The notes: generated from the sequence alone by a model not told the origin. A stretch of DNA of 64,000 nucleotides from Polluticaenibacter yanchengensis (GCA_027854065.1 JAQGEF010000016.1:30974-94973), one strand, 5' to 3'. Positions 33,926-43,392 are shown, numbered from the stretch's first letter. Translations and numbers: made by a program.

Positions 33926-35332
33926 ATGGCGGCTGAACATAACAATAATGCATTACATAACGGGACGGGATTGCATTCCGATCTGGCACGTAAATTTAAT
34001 AAAGATGAAGACCGTGTGGACTGGCACGATGAAACCTTATGGTGGATTCGTCAGAAACGCGACAAAATAACGCATGGTATTCCTAACTGGGAAGCATTAC
34101 GCGAAGCTGGTTCCCAAATAAAACACCATACGCTTTCAAATCTGAATGAGTACCTGGTACAGTTTGAAGAGCAATGTCAGAAGAATGGGGTGACTGTTCA
34201 TTGGGCAGCTGATGCGCAGGAACATAATGAGATTGTATTAAGCATTCTTAAAAAGCATAGTGTAGATAAAATTGTTAAGAGTAAGAGCATGCTGACTGAA
34301 GAATGCCATCTTAATGATTATTTGCAACATAACGGGGTAGAAGTGGTAGATACAGACTTAGGCGAACGTATTGTACAATTGGCCGGTGAGCCACCAAGTC
34401 ATATTGTATTGCCATGTATTCACTGGAAAAAGGAAGAAATAGGGGAGTTGTTCCATCAATTTATGGGAACACCTAAAGGCAATGCTGACCCACAATTCCT
34501 GACACATGCAGCCCGTCTGAATCTTCGGGAAAAATTTCTGACACGTAAGATCGCTATGACAGGCGTGAACTTTGCGGTGGCTGAAACAGGCGAAATGGTG
34601 GTATGTACCAATGAAGGAAATGCAGATATGGGCGCACACCTTGCAGATGTGCATATCGCTTGTATGGGCATGGAAAAACTGATTGCCAAACGTGAGCATT
34701 TGGGCGTGTTCCTGCGTTTATTAACCCGGAGTGCAACAGGACAACCTATTACCACTTATTCCAGTCATTTTAAAAAGCCGCGTGAAGGCCAGGAAATGCA
34801 TGTGGTAATTGTTGATAATGGCCGTAGTGTGCAATTAGGAAGAGAATCGTTCCGGAATTCTTTGAAATGTATCCGTTGTGGTGCCTGCATGAATACCTGC
34901 CCGGTATATCGCCGTAGTGGCGGTCATAGTTATCATAATGCCATTGCCGGACCAATTGGTAGTATCCTGGCACCGAACCTGGATATGAAAAAATATGCGG
35001 ACCTGCCATTTGCCAGCACGCTTTGCGGCAGCTGTTCTAATGTTTGTCCGGTAAAAATAGATATTCACGATCAATTATATAAATGGAGACAGGAGATCGT
35101 TAAAAACGGTTATTCTCCTAAAACCAAAACCATTGCTATGAAGGCAATGGCGTTTACTTTAAGCAGTCCAACCCGCTACCAGATAGCTGGAAAAGCTGGC
35201 CGTTTTGTTTTGAAAAATATGCCGTTTGCTGTAAATAACAAGTTTAATCCATGGTACAATGAACGTGAAATGCCGGCTGTACCTAAGGAGTCATTTACTG
35301 AATGGTACAAGAAAAATAAAGGAGGGAAGTAG
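33926..35332 (+). CDS. lutB: Lactate utilization protein B
   Basis: Iron-sulfur subunit of the LutABC lactate oxidation complex; 468 residues. An N-terminal LUD-type domain (about 60-290) precedes two 4Fe-4S ferredoxin-type motifs: CIRCGACMNTCPVYRRSGGH near residue 314 and LCGSCSNVCPVKIDIH near residue 365. The GGHSYHNAIAGPIGSILAP segment is a LutB hallmark. The ATG at 33926 is used because the frame upstream covers the intergenic region with no family similarity. Confidence 0.95.
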   Translation: MAAEHNNNALHNGTGLHSDLARKFNKDEDRVDWHDETLWWIRQKRDKITHGIPNWEALREAGSQIKHHTLSNLNEYLVQFEEQCQKNGVTVHWAADAQEHNEIVLSILKKHSVDKIVKSKSMLTEECHLNDYLQHNGVEVVDTDLGERIVQLAGEPPSHIVLPCIHWKKEEIGELFHQFMGTPKGNADPQFLTHAARLNLREKFLTRKIAMTGVNFAVAETGEMVVCTNEGNADMGAHLADVHIACMGMEKLIAKREHLGVFLRLLTRSATGQPITTYSSHFKKPREGQEMHVVIVDNGRSVQLGRESFRNSLKCIRCGACMNTCPVYRRSGGHSYHNAIAGPIGSILAPNLDMKKYADLPFASTLCGSCSNVCPVKIDIHDQLYKWRQEIVKNGYSPKTKTIAMKAMAFTLSSPTRYQIAGKAGRFVLKNMPFAVNNKFNPWYNEREMPAVPKESFTEWYKKNKGGK

Positions 35333-35335
35333 GAG

Positions 35336-35917
35336 ATGAGCAGCAGAGACAAAATATTGAACGCAGTAAAAGCTGCCCAGCCGGATAAGCAACCCTTACC
35401 GGATTTATCGGCCATACCATTAAAATTTGATGACGCGGTTGCTAAGTTTATTGAAGTGTTGTCAACTATTGGAGCTACGGTTAAGCGTTTACCGAAAGAT
35501 CGGTTTCAATCTGAATTAATGGATGATATTGGCGAGGGCAAAAATGTAGTGAATACAATTTCGGAGTTCGTGTTGGACTTTGCATCACCAGACAAAACAG
35601 TGGCACCACAAACCTATGATAACCTGGATTACTCTATTATTCCGGGACAATTGGGCGTTGCTGAAAACGGTGCTATCTGGGTAACAGATACTGAATTCCA
35701 GATAAGAGCATTGCCATTTATATGTGAACACCTGATCCTGGTAATTTCTGCGGAAACGATTGTTCATAATATGCATGAAGCGTATGATAAAATCGGTATC
35801 GACAATCCGGGTTTTGGTGCTTTTATTGCAGGACCATCTAAAACGGCAGATATTGAACAAAGCCTGGTATTGGGGGCTCATGGCCCGCGGTTTATGACTG
35901 CTTATGTATTGGAATAA
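35336..35917 (+). CDS. lutC: Lactate utilization protein C
   Basis: LUD-domain subunit of LutABC; 193 residues, usual size. It starts MSSRDKILNAVKAAQPD, and the conserved C-terminal parts are GVAENGAIWVTDTEFQIRALPFICEHLILVI and GAFIAGPSKTADIEQSLVLGAHGP, as in LutC/YkgG. It lies four bases after the lutB stop, is co-transcribed, and is followed by a strong terminator that closes the operon. Confidence 0.95.
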   Translation: MSSRDKILNAVKAAQPDKQPLPDLSAIPLKFDDAVAKFIEVLSTIGATVKRLPKDRFQSELMDDIGEGKNVVNTISEFVLDFASPDKTVAPQTYDNLDYSIIPGQLGVAENGAIWVTDTEFQIRALPFICEHLILVISAETIVHNMHEAYDKIGIDNPGFGAFIAGPSKTADIEQSLVLGAHGPRFMTAYVLE

Positions 35918-35951
35918 AATAAAAGCGATTCAGACGAATCGCTTTTATTTT
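35916..35951 (+). terminator. Terminator of the lut operon
   Basis: A perfect 15 bp stem (AAAATAAAAGCGATT with its complement) around CAGACG overlaps the lutC stop codon and ends in a T-rich arm. Confidence 0.88.
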
Positions 35952-36082
35952 GAGTGCCGGGCTTTTATAATGTGAATCTTAGATGCCATTATTTATTTAT
36001 CATTTGAGTGCCAAGTCAACGTCTTCTTGAATTCCGGATGATTGTTTTATTGACTATTCGGCATTGTGTAACGGATTTTGGG

Positions 36083-36712
36083 TTACTGACTGTTGATTAA
36101 AATGCTTTTGGCTTTCGGGCCTTCATTAAATAACAGATCCAGTATTGATAACCCGGGTTGAAATCCATTCTGTTGAAATAACTGGTAGTAGTTATTAGTG
36201 GGATATCTTTCCCTGCTTTTAGGAATAAACTGATTCCTGTAATCTATAAATGAATCTTCAGGATATGTTTTATGATATTGCTCTGTATAACTGATGTTGC
36301 CGGTATATTTTAGTTTTTTCAGCACCCATTTAATAGTTGCTAAATTCAATTCATGCAGGTTCTTGTAAGGCCTGTTGATGATTTGTTCCAGCTCCGGCGC
36401 GTAGTGTTCAAAATAGGCTGACTTATTGTAACAACTCTGAAGGCTTCTGATATGTTGTGTTTGCCATTTTTCGGTGTTGTTGATTTCAATGTCAGAAGTG
36501 TGTATTTTTTGGTCACGCCCGCCTTTTAGCGGAACGGTTAGTGTAATAATATTAACAGAACCCAATATTTCACAACGATTCCTGTAACTCATTTTTTGAA
36601 AGTATTCCTGGTTTTCTATTAGTATATTCTCATGTTTGATCAATGCCTGGTACATGGGAATGCATCCGAAATACTGTGTGTTGAAAATGGCGGTTTTAAT
36701 ATTGGTACTCAT
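36083..36712 (-). CDS. WbqC-like family protein
   Basis: A 209-residue protein of the WbqC-like family, often found near O-antigen or glycan genes; biochemical role unknown. Typical features are the start AIFNTQYFGCIPMYQALIKHENILIENQEYFQKMSYRNRCEI, the LTVPLKGGRDQKI stretch, HIRSLQSCYNKSAYFEHYAPELE and SILDLLFNEGPKA near the end. It stands alone here, with no glycan biosynthesis operon next to it. Confidence 0.88.
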   Translation of the reverse strand: MSTNIKTAIFNTQYFGCIPMYQALIKHENILIENQEYFQKMSYRNRCEILGSVNIITLTVPLKGGRDQKIHTSDIEINNTEKWQTQHIRSLQSCYNKSAYFEHYAPELEQIINRPYKNLHELNLATIKWVLKKLKYTGNISYTEQYHKTYPEDSFIDYRNQFIPKSRERYPTNNYYQLFQQNGFQPGLSILDLLFNEGPKAKSILINSQ

Positions 36713-36912
36713 GAAATGATGAAATATTTGATACGATCCGGCTATTTGCTTTTATATATGGAATTATGATTTTAATTAATTTAATTCCGTTATCTTAGAG
36801 CGGCCAAAGCTAATTTAAAAAACCTATTGTAAATCGGATATTGAAAATTATTTACCGATAAGGAAATATTGTGGTTATTCAGGTAGAGCTGATCAATGGT
36901 ATTAAGATGAAT

Positions 36913-37055
36913 GGCTGCAGGATACAGCGGGCGACGCCTTAGCGGCGGCCACGGCTACGCAGTATATTTTAAGATGAAGGTTTGTTAAAGAGCCGGGGCG
37001 GAACCCCGTAGTAGCCTGTACCAATGTCCATAGTATTACAAGTATTGACAGCCCC
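36913..37055 (-). repeat. Structured intergenic repeat, copy F
   Basis: Reads on the minus strand. Main stem CAGG-TAC-CGGG with CCCG-GTA-CCTG, replacing the CCGG/CCGG of other copies by a compensated pair. Internal hairpins are GGGG...CCCC and GGCT...AGCC, and a TAAG-looped hairpin follows. It begins five bases behind the acetylesterase terminator, in that gene's orientation. Confidence 0.85.
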
Positions 37056-37060
37056 AAATA

Positions 37061-37090
37061 CAAAAGACTGTCATTGCTGACAGCCTTTTG
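37061..37090 (-). terminator. Terminator of the acetylesterase gene
   Basis: A 12-base stem CAAAAGACTGTC/GACAGCCTTTTG with one A-C mismatch lies 18 bases beyond the minus-strand stop. Confidence 0.75.
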
Positions 37091-37107
37091 TTGATTATTT
37101 GAATTTA

Positions 37108-38553
37108 TTACTTTATTTCTTCCATAAAACTTGGTAATGGCAGCCCTTCGATGTTGAATACATTGCCGACTACAAAATCTTTAAAAGCATAACGGACAAA
37201 CTTAGGTTTTTTGATATTTGGATTAAAAATACTGATGCCTGCACGGGTAAGTGTAGCGGTAGCAGGGGAGAAGTTACCATCCTCACCGGCCAGTTCAAAC
37301 TCTGTGATTGGTTTTCCATAGGAGGTCATACCACTTGGTACATTTTTGAATTTGATATTGACAACATTGCCATCCAATGTTATTTTATCTACTATGGGGC
37401 CTTCGTAAGTAAACCCGGTTTTGCCATAAGTCCTGCCCAGGGCCAACAGGGCGAAACGTTCACCTGCCTCACGCTTTTTCATAGGATGGATGCAATCTTC
37501 TTCGCCAATGTCGATTAACGAAATCATTCCGCTGTTTGGTATTTTGTCCAGGCTTTTTCTCTGGGCATCGCGTAGGTAAGCACTGTTATATTTCCCTCCT
37601 GAATTGTATGGTGGCAACTGTGCATAATTGTATGGTGCTATTTGCGCAAAGTGGAATGGGAAATCGCCAATGCCCCAATCGTTGCGCCATTGCGCGACCA
37701 TTGCAGGAAATAAGGTTTCATACTGGTCCGGACGTTCATAATTGCTTTCTCCCTGGTACCAGATAGCACCTTTAATGCCATAACCAATTACGGGGTGTAA
37801 CATGCCGTTATATAACATTGTGGCAGCCCTGTTGGGTGCCGGGATCTTGTCACCTTCGACCGGTAGCTTTATTTCAGGGAAAGCTTTCAGTCCTGTTGCG
37901 CTCATCCATGCTTCAGCATTAGAGCCGCCATAACTGACATTTACCAATCCTACAGGAACATTTAATACCTGGTTAATTAAGCGGCCAAAGAAATATGCAG
38001 TAGCACTGAATTTATTGGTATTTTCTACAGAGGCACTTAACCATTGTGTCTGTTTAATGGTATCCTGTTCTTTTAAGTTGGGATGGCGTGGCACTGTAAA
38101 CATCCTGATCTGGTCATTGGTAGAATTTAATACGGCTTGTAAGGCGCCTTCTATGGGTTGATTAGGGTATCCTTTTAAGGGCATTTCCATGTTGGACTGA
38201 CCGGCACACAGCCAGACTTCTCCTAAAAGAATATTCCGTAATTCAATTTTCTTACTTCCGTTAATAGTAATGGTATAAGGGCCTCCTGCAGTGGTTGTTA
38301 CCAGTTTTACTATGAATTTACCATTGGCATCTGTAACTGCACTGTACTCCTTATTGTTCCATGATGTGCGCACGCTTATTTTTTTACCGGGAGCATCTGT
38401 TCCCCAGATTTTGGGTTCTGAAGCTTGCTGTAAAATCATGTTGTTACTAAATATAGCAGGCAACTTTGTTTGCGCATAAATTAATGTTGGTAACATCAAT
38501 AATATTAACTGACACCATTTGAGTGAGGTGCGTTTGAACTTTTTGAAAATCAT
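37108..38553 (-). CDS. Sialate O-acetylesterase-like SGNH hydrolase
   Basis: An exported carbohydrate esterase of 481 residues. The signal peptide is the hydrophobic segment ending LPTLIYAQ. A beta-sandwich region (about 30-105) precedes an SGNH hydrolase domain with the nucleophile in LCAGQSNMEMPL (S120), and VNVSYGGSNAEAWM and AIWYQGESNYERP follow. In plant-polysaccharide loci, members remove acetyl groups from pectin or xylan rather than sialic acid. It is 37 bases downstream of the pectate-lyase-like gene on the same strand, which suggests action on acetylated pectin (inference). Confidence 0.9.
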   Translation of the reverse strand: MIFKKFKRTSLKWCQLILLMLPTLIYAQTKLPAIFSNNMILQQASEPKIWGTDAPGKKISVRTSWNNKEYSAVTDANGKFIVKLVTTTAGGPYTITINGSKKIELRNILLGEVWLCAGQSNMEMPLKGYPNQPIEGALQAVLNSTNDQIRMFTVPRHPNLKEQDTIKQTQWLSASVENTNKFSATAYFFGRLINQVLNVPVGLVNVSYGGSNAEAWMSATGLKAFPEIKLPVEGDKIPAPNRAATMLYNGMLHPVIGYGIKGAIWYQGESNYERPDQYETLFPAMVAQWRNDWGIGDFPFHFAQIAPYNYAQLPPYNSGGKYNSAYLRDAQRKSLDKIPNSGMISLIDIGEEDCIHPMKKREAGERFALLALGRTYGKTGFTYEGPIVDKITLDGNVVNIKFKNVPSGMTSYGKPITEFELAGEDGNFSPATATLTRAGISIFNPNIKKPKFVRYAFKDFVVGNVFNIEGLPLPSFMEEIK

Positions 38554-38590
38554 TTTTATTGTTTTTGGCTACAGTTTTGTGGCTCTGATT

Positions 38591-40267
38591 TTACAGTTTA
38601 TAATCCCAGGTCTCTCCGGATTTATCGCTTTTTAGTTTTTTACCGGCTTTTGGTAACACTATTTCGGTTGGCACCAGGCTATTCAGGTAGTTTTCAATAT
38701 TACTGTACCCGTTTATGGCGATTTTTGGTGAGTCGGATGCATCATTGGGATTTAAACCATTCTTAATTTCATATTCATCAGGAATGCCGTCATTGTCACT
38801 GTCTTTGTAAGGAGTGCCTTTATATTCAGGATAGCCACCTACCTGCTGTGGGTGGGTAACAATTCCTTTTTTATAAGAATCTTCCGGTAAACGGCGCTTT
38901 ACATATTGGCCATGAAATGGTTTTGCGTCAGCAGCATATTTAACTTCACCGGTTTTCGTGCTTTGTACAATTCTTTCATCCACAGCGTCGCGTTTTGGCA
39001 ATACTGCCCCTACATTTTTTAATACAAACGCATATGCATCTGCTGCAGGTATTACCCCAACCGGAGATAAGTCAATTGGCTTTTTGGCTTTTATTGAAGC
39101 ATTCATAGAATCCTGGTTCTTTACATCAGGTTGGACGCCGCCATTCCAGTTGTCAGCTGTTACCTTAGTGTTGCCTTCAATGATGTTGCCATCAACAAAG
39201 GCTTTTCCAAACGTATTTTTATAAGCCTGGTCTCTGCCGGATTCCGGCTTTAAAATTCTGTAACTGATAGGTTCTCCTGCGGGAGTGATTGGTCCTGGTT
39301 TATAGTAGTTGTTGATGAAGTTATAATAGGAGCGGTGGTCGCCACCATCAGCGCTTCTGTTCCACCAGTTGAATACCACGTTGTTTACAAAGTTGAAATC
39401 GCCATACATGCCCACGCTTGGGTTGCGGCTGATATTACTTGACCATAAATTACGGGCAAACAAGGTATTTAAACCGCCGATCGTACTACCAAAAGCGTGG
39501 TTATAGGTATCTAAACATTCTGAGAAAATGGAGTTCTGAATGGTAATGTTAACCGTAGGTAATTTGAGGTTTTTGCCACTTCTGTCATATACGTGGCGGT
39601 ACATACTGAAATTCTCGTCCAGGCCCCAGCTTGCGGATACATGGTCGAAAATTAAGTTGCCGACTGCGTTGCCACCCAATGCATCGTCCCGGCGATGTAC
39701 ATCGGTTGCACCACGACGGAAGCGCATAAATCGGATGACTACATCATGTGTGTTGATTAATACGGATTCACCGGCGATGCATACACCGTCACCTGGTGCG
39801 CTCTGTCCTGCAATGGTTATATAAGGCGCATTGATATTCACCGGTGTTTTTAATTGAATAATGCCGGCGACGTTAAACACGATGGTCCTGGCACCACCTT
39901 GTTCACAAGCCCAGCGAAAACTGCCCGGGCCGCTATCTTCTAAATTGGTTACAACAATTACTTTTCCGCCGCGGCCTCCAAAGCTATACATGCCTCCGCC
40001 TTCCGCACCGGGAAACGCAGGTATTTTAGCCTGAGGTAAATCGGATGGTTTGGCAGCCCATGGAATGAACGGTTTCCCTTGTTTTTCCTCTTCAGCCACA
40101 ATCAGCCTGGCTTTTTCCCATGCTTCTTTAGATGGTTTTTCTAATAATTCTATTGCGGCTTCCGCTGAATCTTTTACAGCCTTGGGGATTGTCGGGTACT
40201 GGGAAAATGCTTTTAAACTCCCGATTAATAAGGCAGCGGTTAAACATAGTGATGTATGAATTTTCAT
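38591..40267 (-). CDS. Pectate lyase-like secreted protein
   Basis: An exported 558-residue protein with a signal peptide (MKIHTSLCLTAALLIGSLKAFSQ). From about residue 85 it has the parallel beta-helix pattern of pectate lyases: AFPGAEGGGMYSFGGRGGKVIVVTNLEDSGPGSFRWA, then TIAGQSAPGDGVCIAG, VVIRFMRFRRG, NLIFDHVSASWGLDEN and ITIQNSIFSE. Near residue 500 a calcium-binding thrombospondin type 3-like segment (DSDNDGIPDEYEIKNGLNPNDASD) is present. It probably cleaves polygalacturonate-type chains, though the exact PL family cannot be fixed by eye. First gene of a two-gene unit with the acetylesterase, divergent from the GH2 gene. Confidence 0.87.
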   Translation of the reverse strand: MKIHTSLCLTAALLIGSLKAFSQYPTIPKAVKDSAEAAIELLEKPSKEAWEKARLIVAEEEKQGKPFIPWAAKPSDLPQAKIPAFPGAEGGGMYSFGGRGGKVIVVTNLEDSGPGSFRWACEQGGARTIVFNVAGIIQLKTPVNINAPYITIAGQSAPGDGVCIAGESVLINTHDVVIRFMRFRRGATDVHRRDDALGGNAVGNLIFDHVSASWGLDENFSMYRHVYDRSGKNLKLPTVNITIQNSIFSECLDTYNHAFGSTIGGLNTLFARNLWSSNISRNPSVGMYGDFNFVNNVVFNWWNRSADGGDHRSYYNFINNYYKPGPITPAGEPISYRILKPESGRDQAYKNTFGKAFVDGNIIEGNTKVTADNWNGGVQPDVKNQDSMNASIKAKKPIDLSPVGVIPAADAYAFVLKNVGAVLPKRDAVDERIVQSTKTGEVKYAADAKPFHGQYVKRRLPEDSYKKGIVTHPQQVGGYPEYKGTPYKDSDNDGIPDEYEIKNGLNPNDASDSPKIAINGYSNIENYLNSLVPTEIVLPKAGKKLKSDKSGETWDYKL

Positions 40268-40541
40268 GATAATGATAAGTATTTTGGCAAGTCGACCACG
40301 TTAAAATAAAATCTGTTTTTTATAAAACAACAACGATACTTTCAATTGATAGCATTAAGAGCAACCTGTTTCAAATGTAATTAAGTATCTGGTAAAAGAT
40401 GATATGCAACAATATATTCCATTAAAAAAGTAACGAAATACATGACTGCGCTTTTCATTAGATCTACCTTTAACGGCACTATATTTTGTGTATTTTCGAT
40501 TTGCATTTGCAGTTTAATAATATCAAATTTTTTAACGATTT

Positions 40542-42944
40542 ATGTTTAGCCATTCAGTAAAAAGCGTCTTAGCTGTAACAGCAGGCTTATGCCTTGGTCT
40601 ATTTAACGGCCATGCGCAGAAAACGGGTTTCAATGAGCGCAATAATCTTTTAAACGATAACTGGAAATTCTTCAGAGGTGGTGCGCTGGGTGCGGATAAA
40701 ACAGATTATGACGATAGTTTTTGGCGTACAGTAAATGTTCCTCATGACTTTAGTGTGGAAGATTTACCTGGTACAGGTTCTCCATTTGACAGGGGAGCGC
40801 TTAGCCAGGTGAATGGTGGGTTCACAACTGGTGGTACCGGCTGGTATCGCAAAAATATACATCTTCCTGCCAACCTGAAAGGTAAGCGGATTGTGCTGCA
40901 GTTTGACGGGGTATATATGAACAGTGATGTTTTTATAAATGGGAAGCGTTTAGGAAATCAGCCAAACGGGTATATTCCATTTGTGCTGGACGCGACTTCT
41001 CTTTTAAAATTTGATACTGTAAACCAAATTGTTGTTCGTGCTAAAAATGAAGGCGATAACAGTCGTTGGTTTACCGGTTCGGGTATTTATAGAAATGTAT
41101 GGTTAAAAGTATTAGAGCCGATTCATATAGATAATTACGGTGTACATATCCAGTCTAAGGTTATCAGCCCGGCATTGGCACAACTGAATATAGAAACGCT
41201 TTTAAATAAACAAAAAGAAGATTCGACGAAACCGGTTGATATCAGTTATAAAATTATTGCTCCTGATAGGTCGGTAGTGGCTGAAACCCGGGTTGTGCAA
41301 ACGAGCAGTAATAAAGTCAATAATAAAATAGAGATTTCTAAACCTGTTATCTGGGATATTGATGCGCCGCGGTTATACCAGGCGCAGATTACTGTTTGGC
41401 AAAATGGTAAAGCTATTGATAGCGTTACTCAGAGTTTTGGTATCCGTAGTATAGCGTTCAGTGCTGATAAGGGGTTTCAGCTCAATGGCAAAACGGTAAA
41501 ATTGAAAGGCGGATGTATTCATCATGATAATTATTCTTTGGGGGCCAAAGTATACAGTGTAGGAGAGGAGCGTAAGATACGCATTCTGAAAGAGGCCGGT
41601 TATAATGCCATCCGTACATCGCATAATCCAATGTCTACAGAATTATTAGATGCCTGTGATAAATATGGCATGCTGGTGATAGATGAAGCATTTGATATGT
41701 GGAGCACTAAAAAGACAGCACAGGATTATCATTTATATTTCAATGAATGGTGGCAAAAAGACCTGACTACTTTTATTAAGCGCGACCGTAATCATCCGTC
41801 AGTGATATTGTGGAGTACGGGAAATGAGATTCCAAATCGGGATAAGCCGGAAGTAGTGGCTATTTCACAAATGTTGACAGATTTTGTGCACAGTATGGAT
41901 AGTACCCGTGGTGTTACGTGTGGTGTAAATGGGGTGGGGCCTGATAAAGACCCGTTCTTTGCCACTTTGGATGTTGGTGGTTATAACTATGCACCTCAGC
42001 GCTATGCGGAAGATGCTAAACGGGTGCCTGACCGTGTTATTTACGGCTCTGAATCTTTTGTGAAGAAGTCTTTCCAGTACTGGATGGGTGTATTGGATCA
42101 TCCTCAGGTAATCGGGGATTTTGTATGGACAGCATGGGATTATATTGGTGAGGCTTCTATTGGCTGGTTGGGGTATCCTCAGCGCCAGGCTTTTTATCCC
42201 TGGAATCTTGCCTACACCGGTGAAATTGATGTGCTGGGACATAAGCGTCCTGCTGCTTATTACAGGGAAGCACTTTGGAAGGAAAACGCTTTATCTGTAT
42301 TTGTAAAATCTCCTGAATTGAGTTTCGACACTGCTAAATTTAAAGAATTCTGGAGCGAGTGGGAAGCGCCCGATGTACACGCCCACTGGAACTGGAACAA
42401 GTATTCCCAACCATTGGATATTGAGGTTTACAGTTCTTGTGATGAAGTGGAGTTATTTTTAAACAACAAATCTTTAGGTAAGAAGCCAACCAATCGCAAT
42501 ACTGAATTTAAAGCAATCTATCAATTGCCTTTTACTGCAGGAGAATTGAAGGCAGTTGGTTACAAAAAAAGAAAAAAAGTTGCGGAAAGTATTTTGAAAA
42601 CAGCAGATGCTGCAACCAATATTTCTGTGAAAGCAGATAAGCAATTACTAAAAGCGAATAACCAGGATTTAAGTTTTATAGATATTGAATTGACGGATAA
42701 TAAAGGCGTTGTTAATCCGTTTGCGGATAATGAATTGACATTTAGGGTGACCGGTAATGCGGAGCTGATAGCGGTTGGTAATGGTGATCCGAGAAGTGTG
42801 GAAAGTTACCAGCGCAATAATCGTAAAGCATGGCGTGGTAAGGCTCAAATAGTAGTTAAATCTGGCTATAAAACAGGTAAAGCGACCGTGGAGATTTCAG
42901 GGAATGGCTTTATTTCAAAAACAATTGAATTAACTATTGAGTAA
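40542..42944 (+). CDS. Glycoside hydrolase family 2 (beta-galactosidase-like)
   Basis: An exported exo-glycosidase of 800 residues, with a signal peptide near the start (VLAVTAGLCLGLFNGHAQ). The order is a jelly-roll sugar-binding domain (DNWKFFRGG, VPHDFSVED, GTGWYRKNI), an immunoglobulin-like domain, and a TIM barrel with RTSHNPMSTELLDACDKYGMLVIDEAFDMW. The acid/base is the Glu in WSTGNEIP near 429 and the nucleophile the Glu in YGSESF near 503. C-terminal sandwich domains (DUF4982-like and a further Ig-like module) complete it. Beta-galactosidase is the likeliest activity. Its position beside pectin enzymes suggests action on galactan side chains (inference). Confidence 0.93.
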   Translation: MFSHSVKSVLAVTAGLCLGLFNGHAQKTGFNERNNLLNDNWKFFRGGALGADKTDYDDSFWRTVNVPHDFSVEDLPGTGSPFDRGALSQVNGGFTTGGTGWYRKNIHLPANLKGKRIVLQFDGVYMNSDVFINGKRLGNQPNGYIPFVLDATSLLKFDTVNQIVVRAKNEGDNSRWFTGSGIYRNVWLKVLEPIHIDNYGVHIQSKVISPALAQLNIETLLNKQKEDSTKPVDISYKIIAPDRSVVAETRVVQTSSNKVNNKIEISKPVIWDIDAPRLYQAQITVWQNGKAIDSVTQSFGIRSIAFSADKGFQLNGKTVKLKGGCIHHDNYSLGAKVYSVGEERKIRILKEAGYNAIRTSHNPMSTELLDACDKYGMLVIDEAFDMWSTKKTAQDYHLYFNEWWQKDLTTFIKRDRNHPSVILWSTGNEIPNRDKPEVVAISQMLTDFVHSMDSTRGVTCGVNGVGPDKDPFFATLDVGGYNYAPQRYAEDAKRVPDRVIYGSESFVKKSFQYWMGVLDHPQVIGDFVWTAWDYIGEASIGWLGYPQRQAFYPWNLAYTGEIDVLGHKRPAAYYREALWKENALSVFVKSPELSFDTAKFKEFWSEWEAPDVHAHWNWNKYSQPLDIEVYSSCDEVELFLNNKSLGKKPTNRNTEFKAIYQLPFTAGELKAVGYKKRKKVAESILKTADAATNISVKADKQLLKANNQDLSFIDIELTDNKGVVNPFADNELTFRVTGNAELIAVGNGDPRSVESYQRNNRKAWRGKAQIVVKSGYKTGKATVEISGNGFISKTIELTIE

Positions 42945-42966
42945 TTAAAAACAGATTTTTATTCTT

Positions 42967-43010
42967 AGCGCTTATCAAATACGAGTCAATCTATTTGGTA
43001 AGCGCTTTTT
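42967..43010 (+). terminator. Terminator of the GH2 gene
   Basis: A 15 bp stem AGCGCTTATCAAATA/TATTTGGTAAGCGCT with one G-U pair is followed by TTTT. Confidence 0.88.
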
Positions 43011-43072
43011 CTTTGTGGGTTTAGTGTTCTAGTTTTCTTTTGTTGTTAAAATTTAAACTGCTTCAAAATAAA

Positions 43073-43099
43073 AAAAGCCTCACATGATGTGAAGCTTTT
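43073..43099 (-). terminator. Terminator after tRNA-Glu copy 2
   Basis: Stem AAAAGCCTCACAT/ATGTGAAGCTTTT with one mismatch lies directly beyond the 3' end of the minus-strand tRNA. Confidence 0.8.
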
Positions 43100-43101
43100 A
43101 G

Positions 43102-43173
43102 TAGCTCGTAGGGGAATCGAACCCCTCATTCCTCCGTGAAAGGGAGGCGTCTTAACCGATTGACCAACGAGCC
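43102..43173 (-). tRNA. tRNA-Glu (anticodon TTC), copy 2
   Basis: A 72-base cloverleaf on the minus strand: acceptor GGCTCGT/ACGAGCT with a G1-U72 wobble, anticodon stem CCTCC/GGAGG with loop CTTTCAC (anticodon TTC), T arm AGGGG-TTCGATT-CCCCT, discriminator A. CCA is not encoded. It has its own promoter and terminator. Confidence 0.96.
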
Positions 43174-43190
43174 TTTCCGTAATTGGAGTG

Positions 43191-43221
43191 CAAAAATAAG
43201 CATTATTTTTACATCGCCAAA
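43191..43221 (-). promoter_or_regulatory. Promoter of tRNA-Glu copy 2
   Basis: On the minus strand, TTTG (43218-43221), a 19-base spacer, then TATTTTTG (43191-43198). This is a full match to the Bacteroidota vegetative promoter. Confidence 0.85.
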
Positions 43222-43272
43222 TTTATTGAAATATTTTTATAAAATATTTTCTATCAATTAGTTGCCAATAAA

Positions 43273-43299
43273 AAAAGCCTCACATAATGTGAAGCTTTT
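43273..43299 (-). terminator. Terminator after tRNA-Glu copy 1
   Basis: Same stem as the terminator of the other copy, with one loop base changed. Four bases separate it from the tRNA 3' end. Confidence 0.8.
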
Positions 43300-43303
43300 T
43301 ATG

Positions 43304-43375
43304 TAGCTCGTAGGGGAATCGAACCCCTCATTCCTCCGTGAAAGGGAGGCGTCTTAACCGATTGACCAACGAGCC
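43304..43375 (-). tRNA. tRNA-Glu (anticodon TTC), copy 1
   Basis: Identical in sequence to the copy at 43102-43173. The whole promoter-tRNA-terminator cassette is duplicated in tandem with a period of about 202 bases. Confidence 0.96.
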
Positions 43376-43392
43376 TTTCCGTAATTGGAGTG

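Noticed and set aside
34358-35074. Long minus-strand frames inside lutB
   Set aside because: They are shadows of the strongly supported lutB frame with its two Fe-S motifs.
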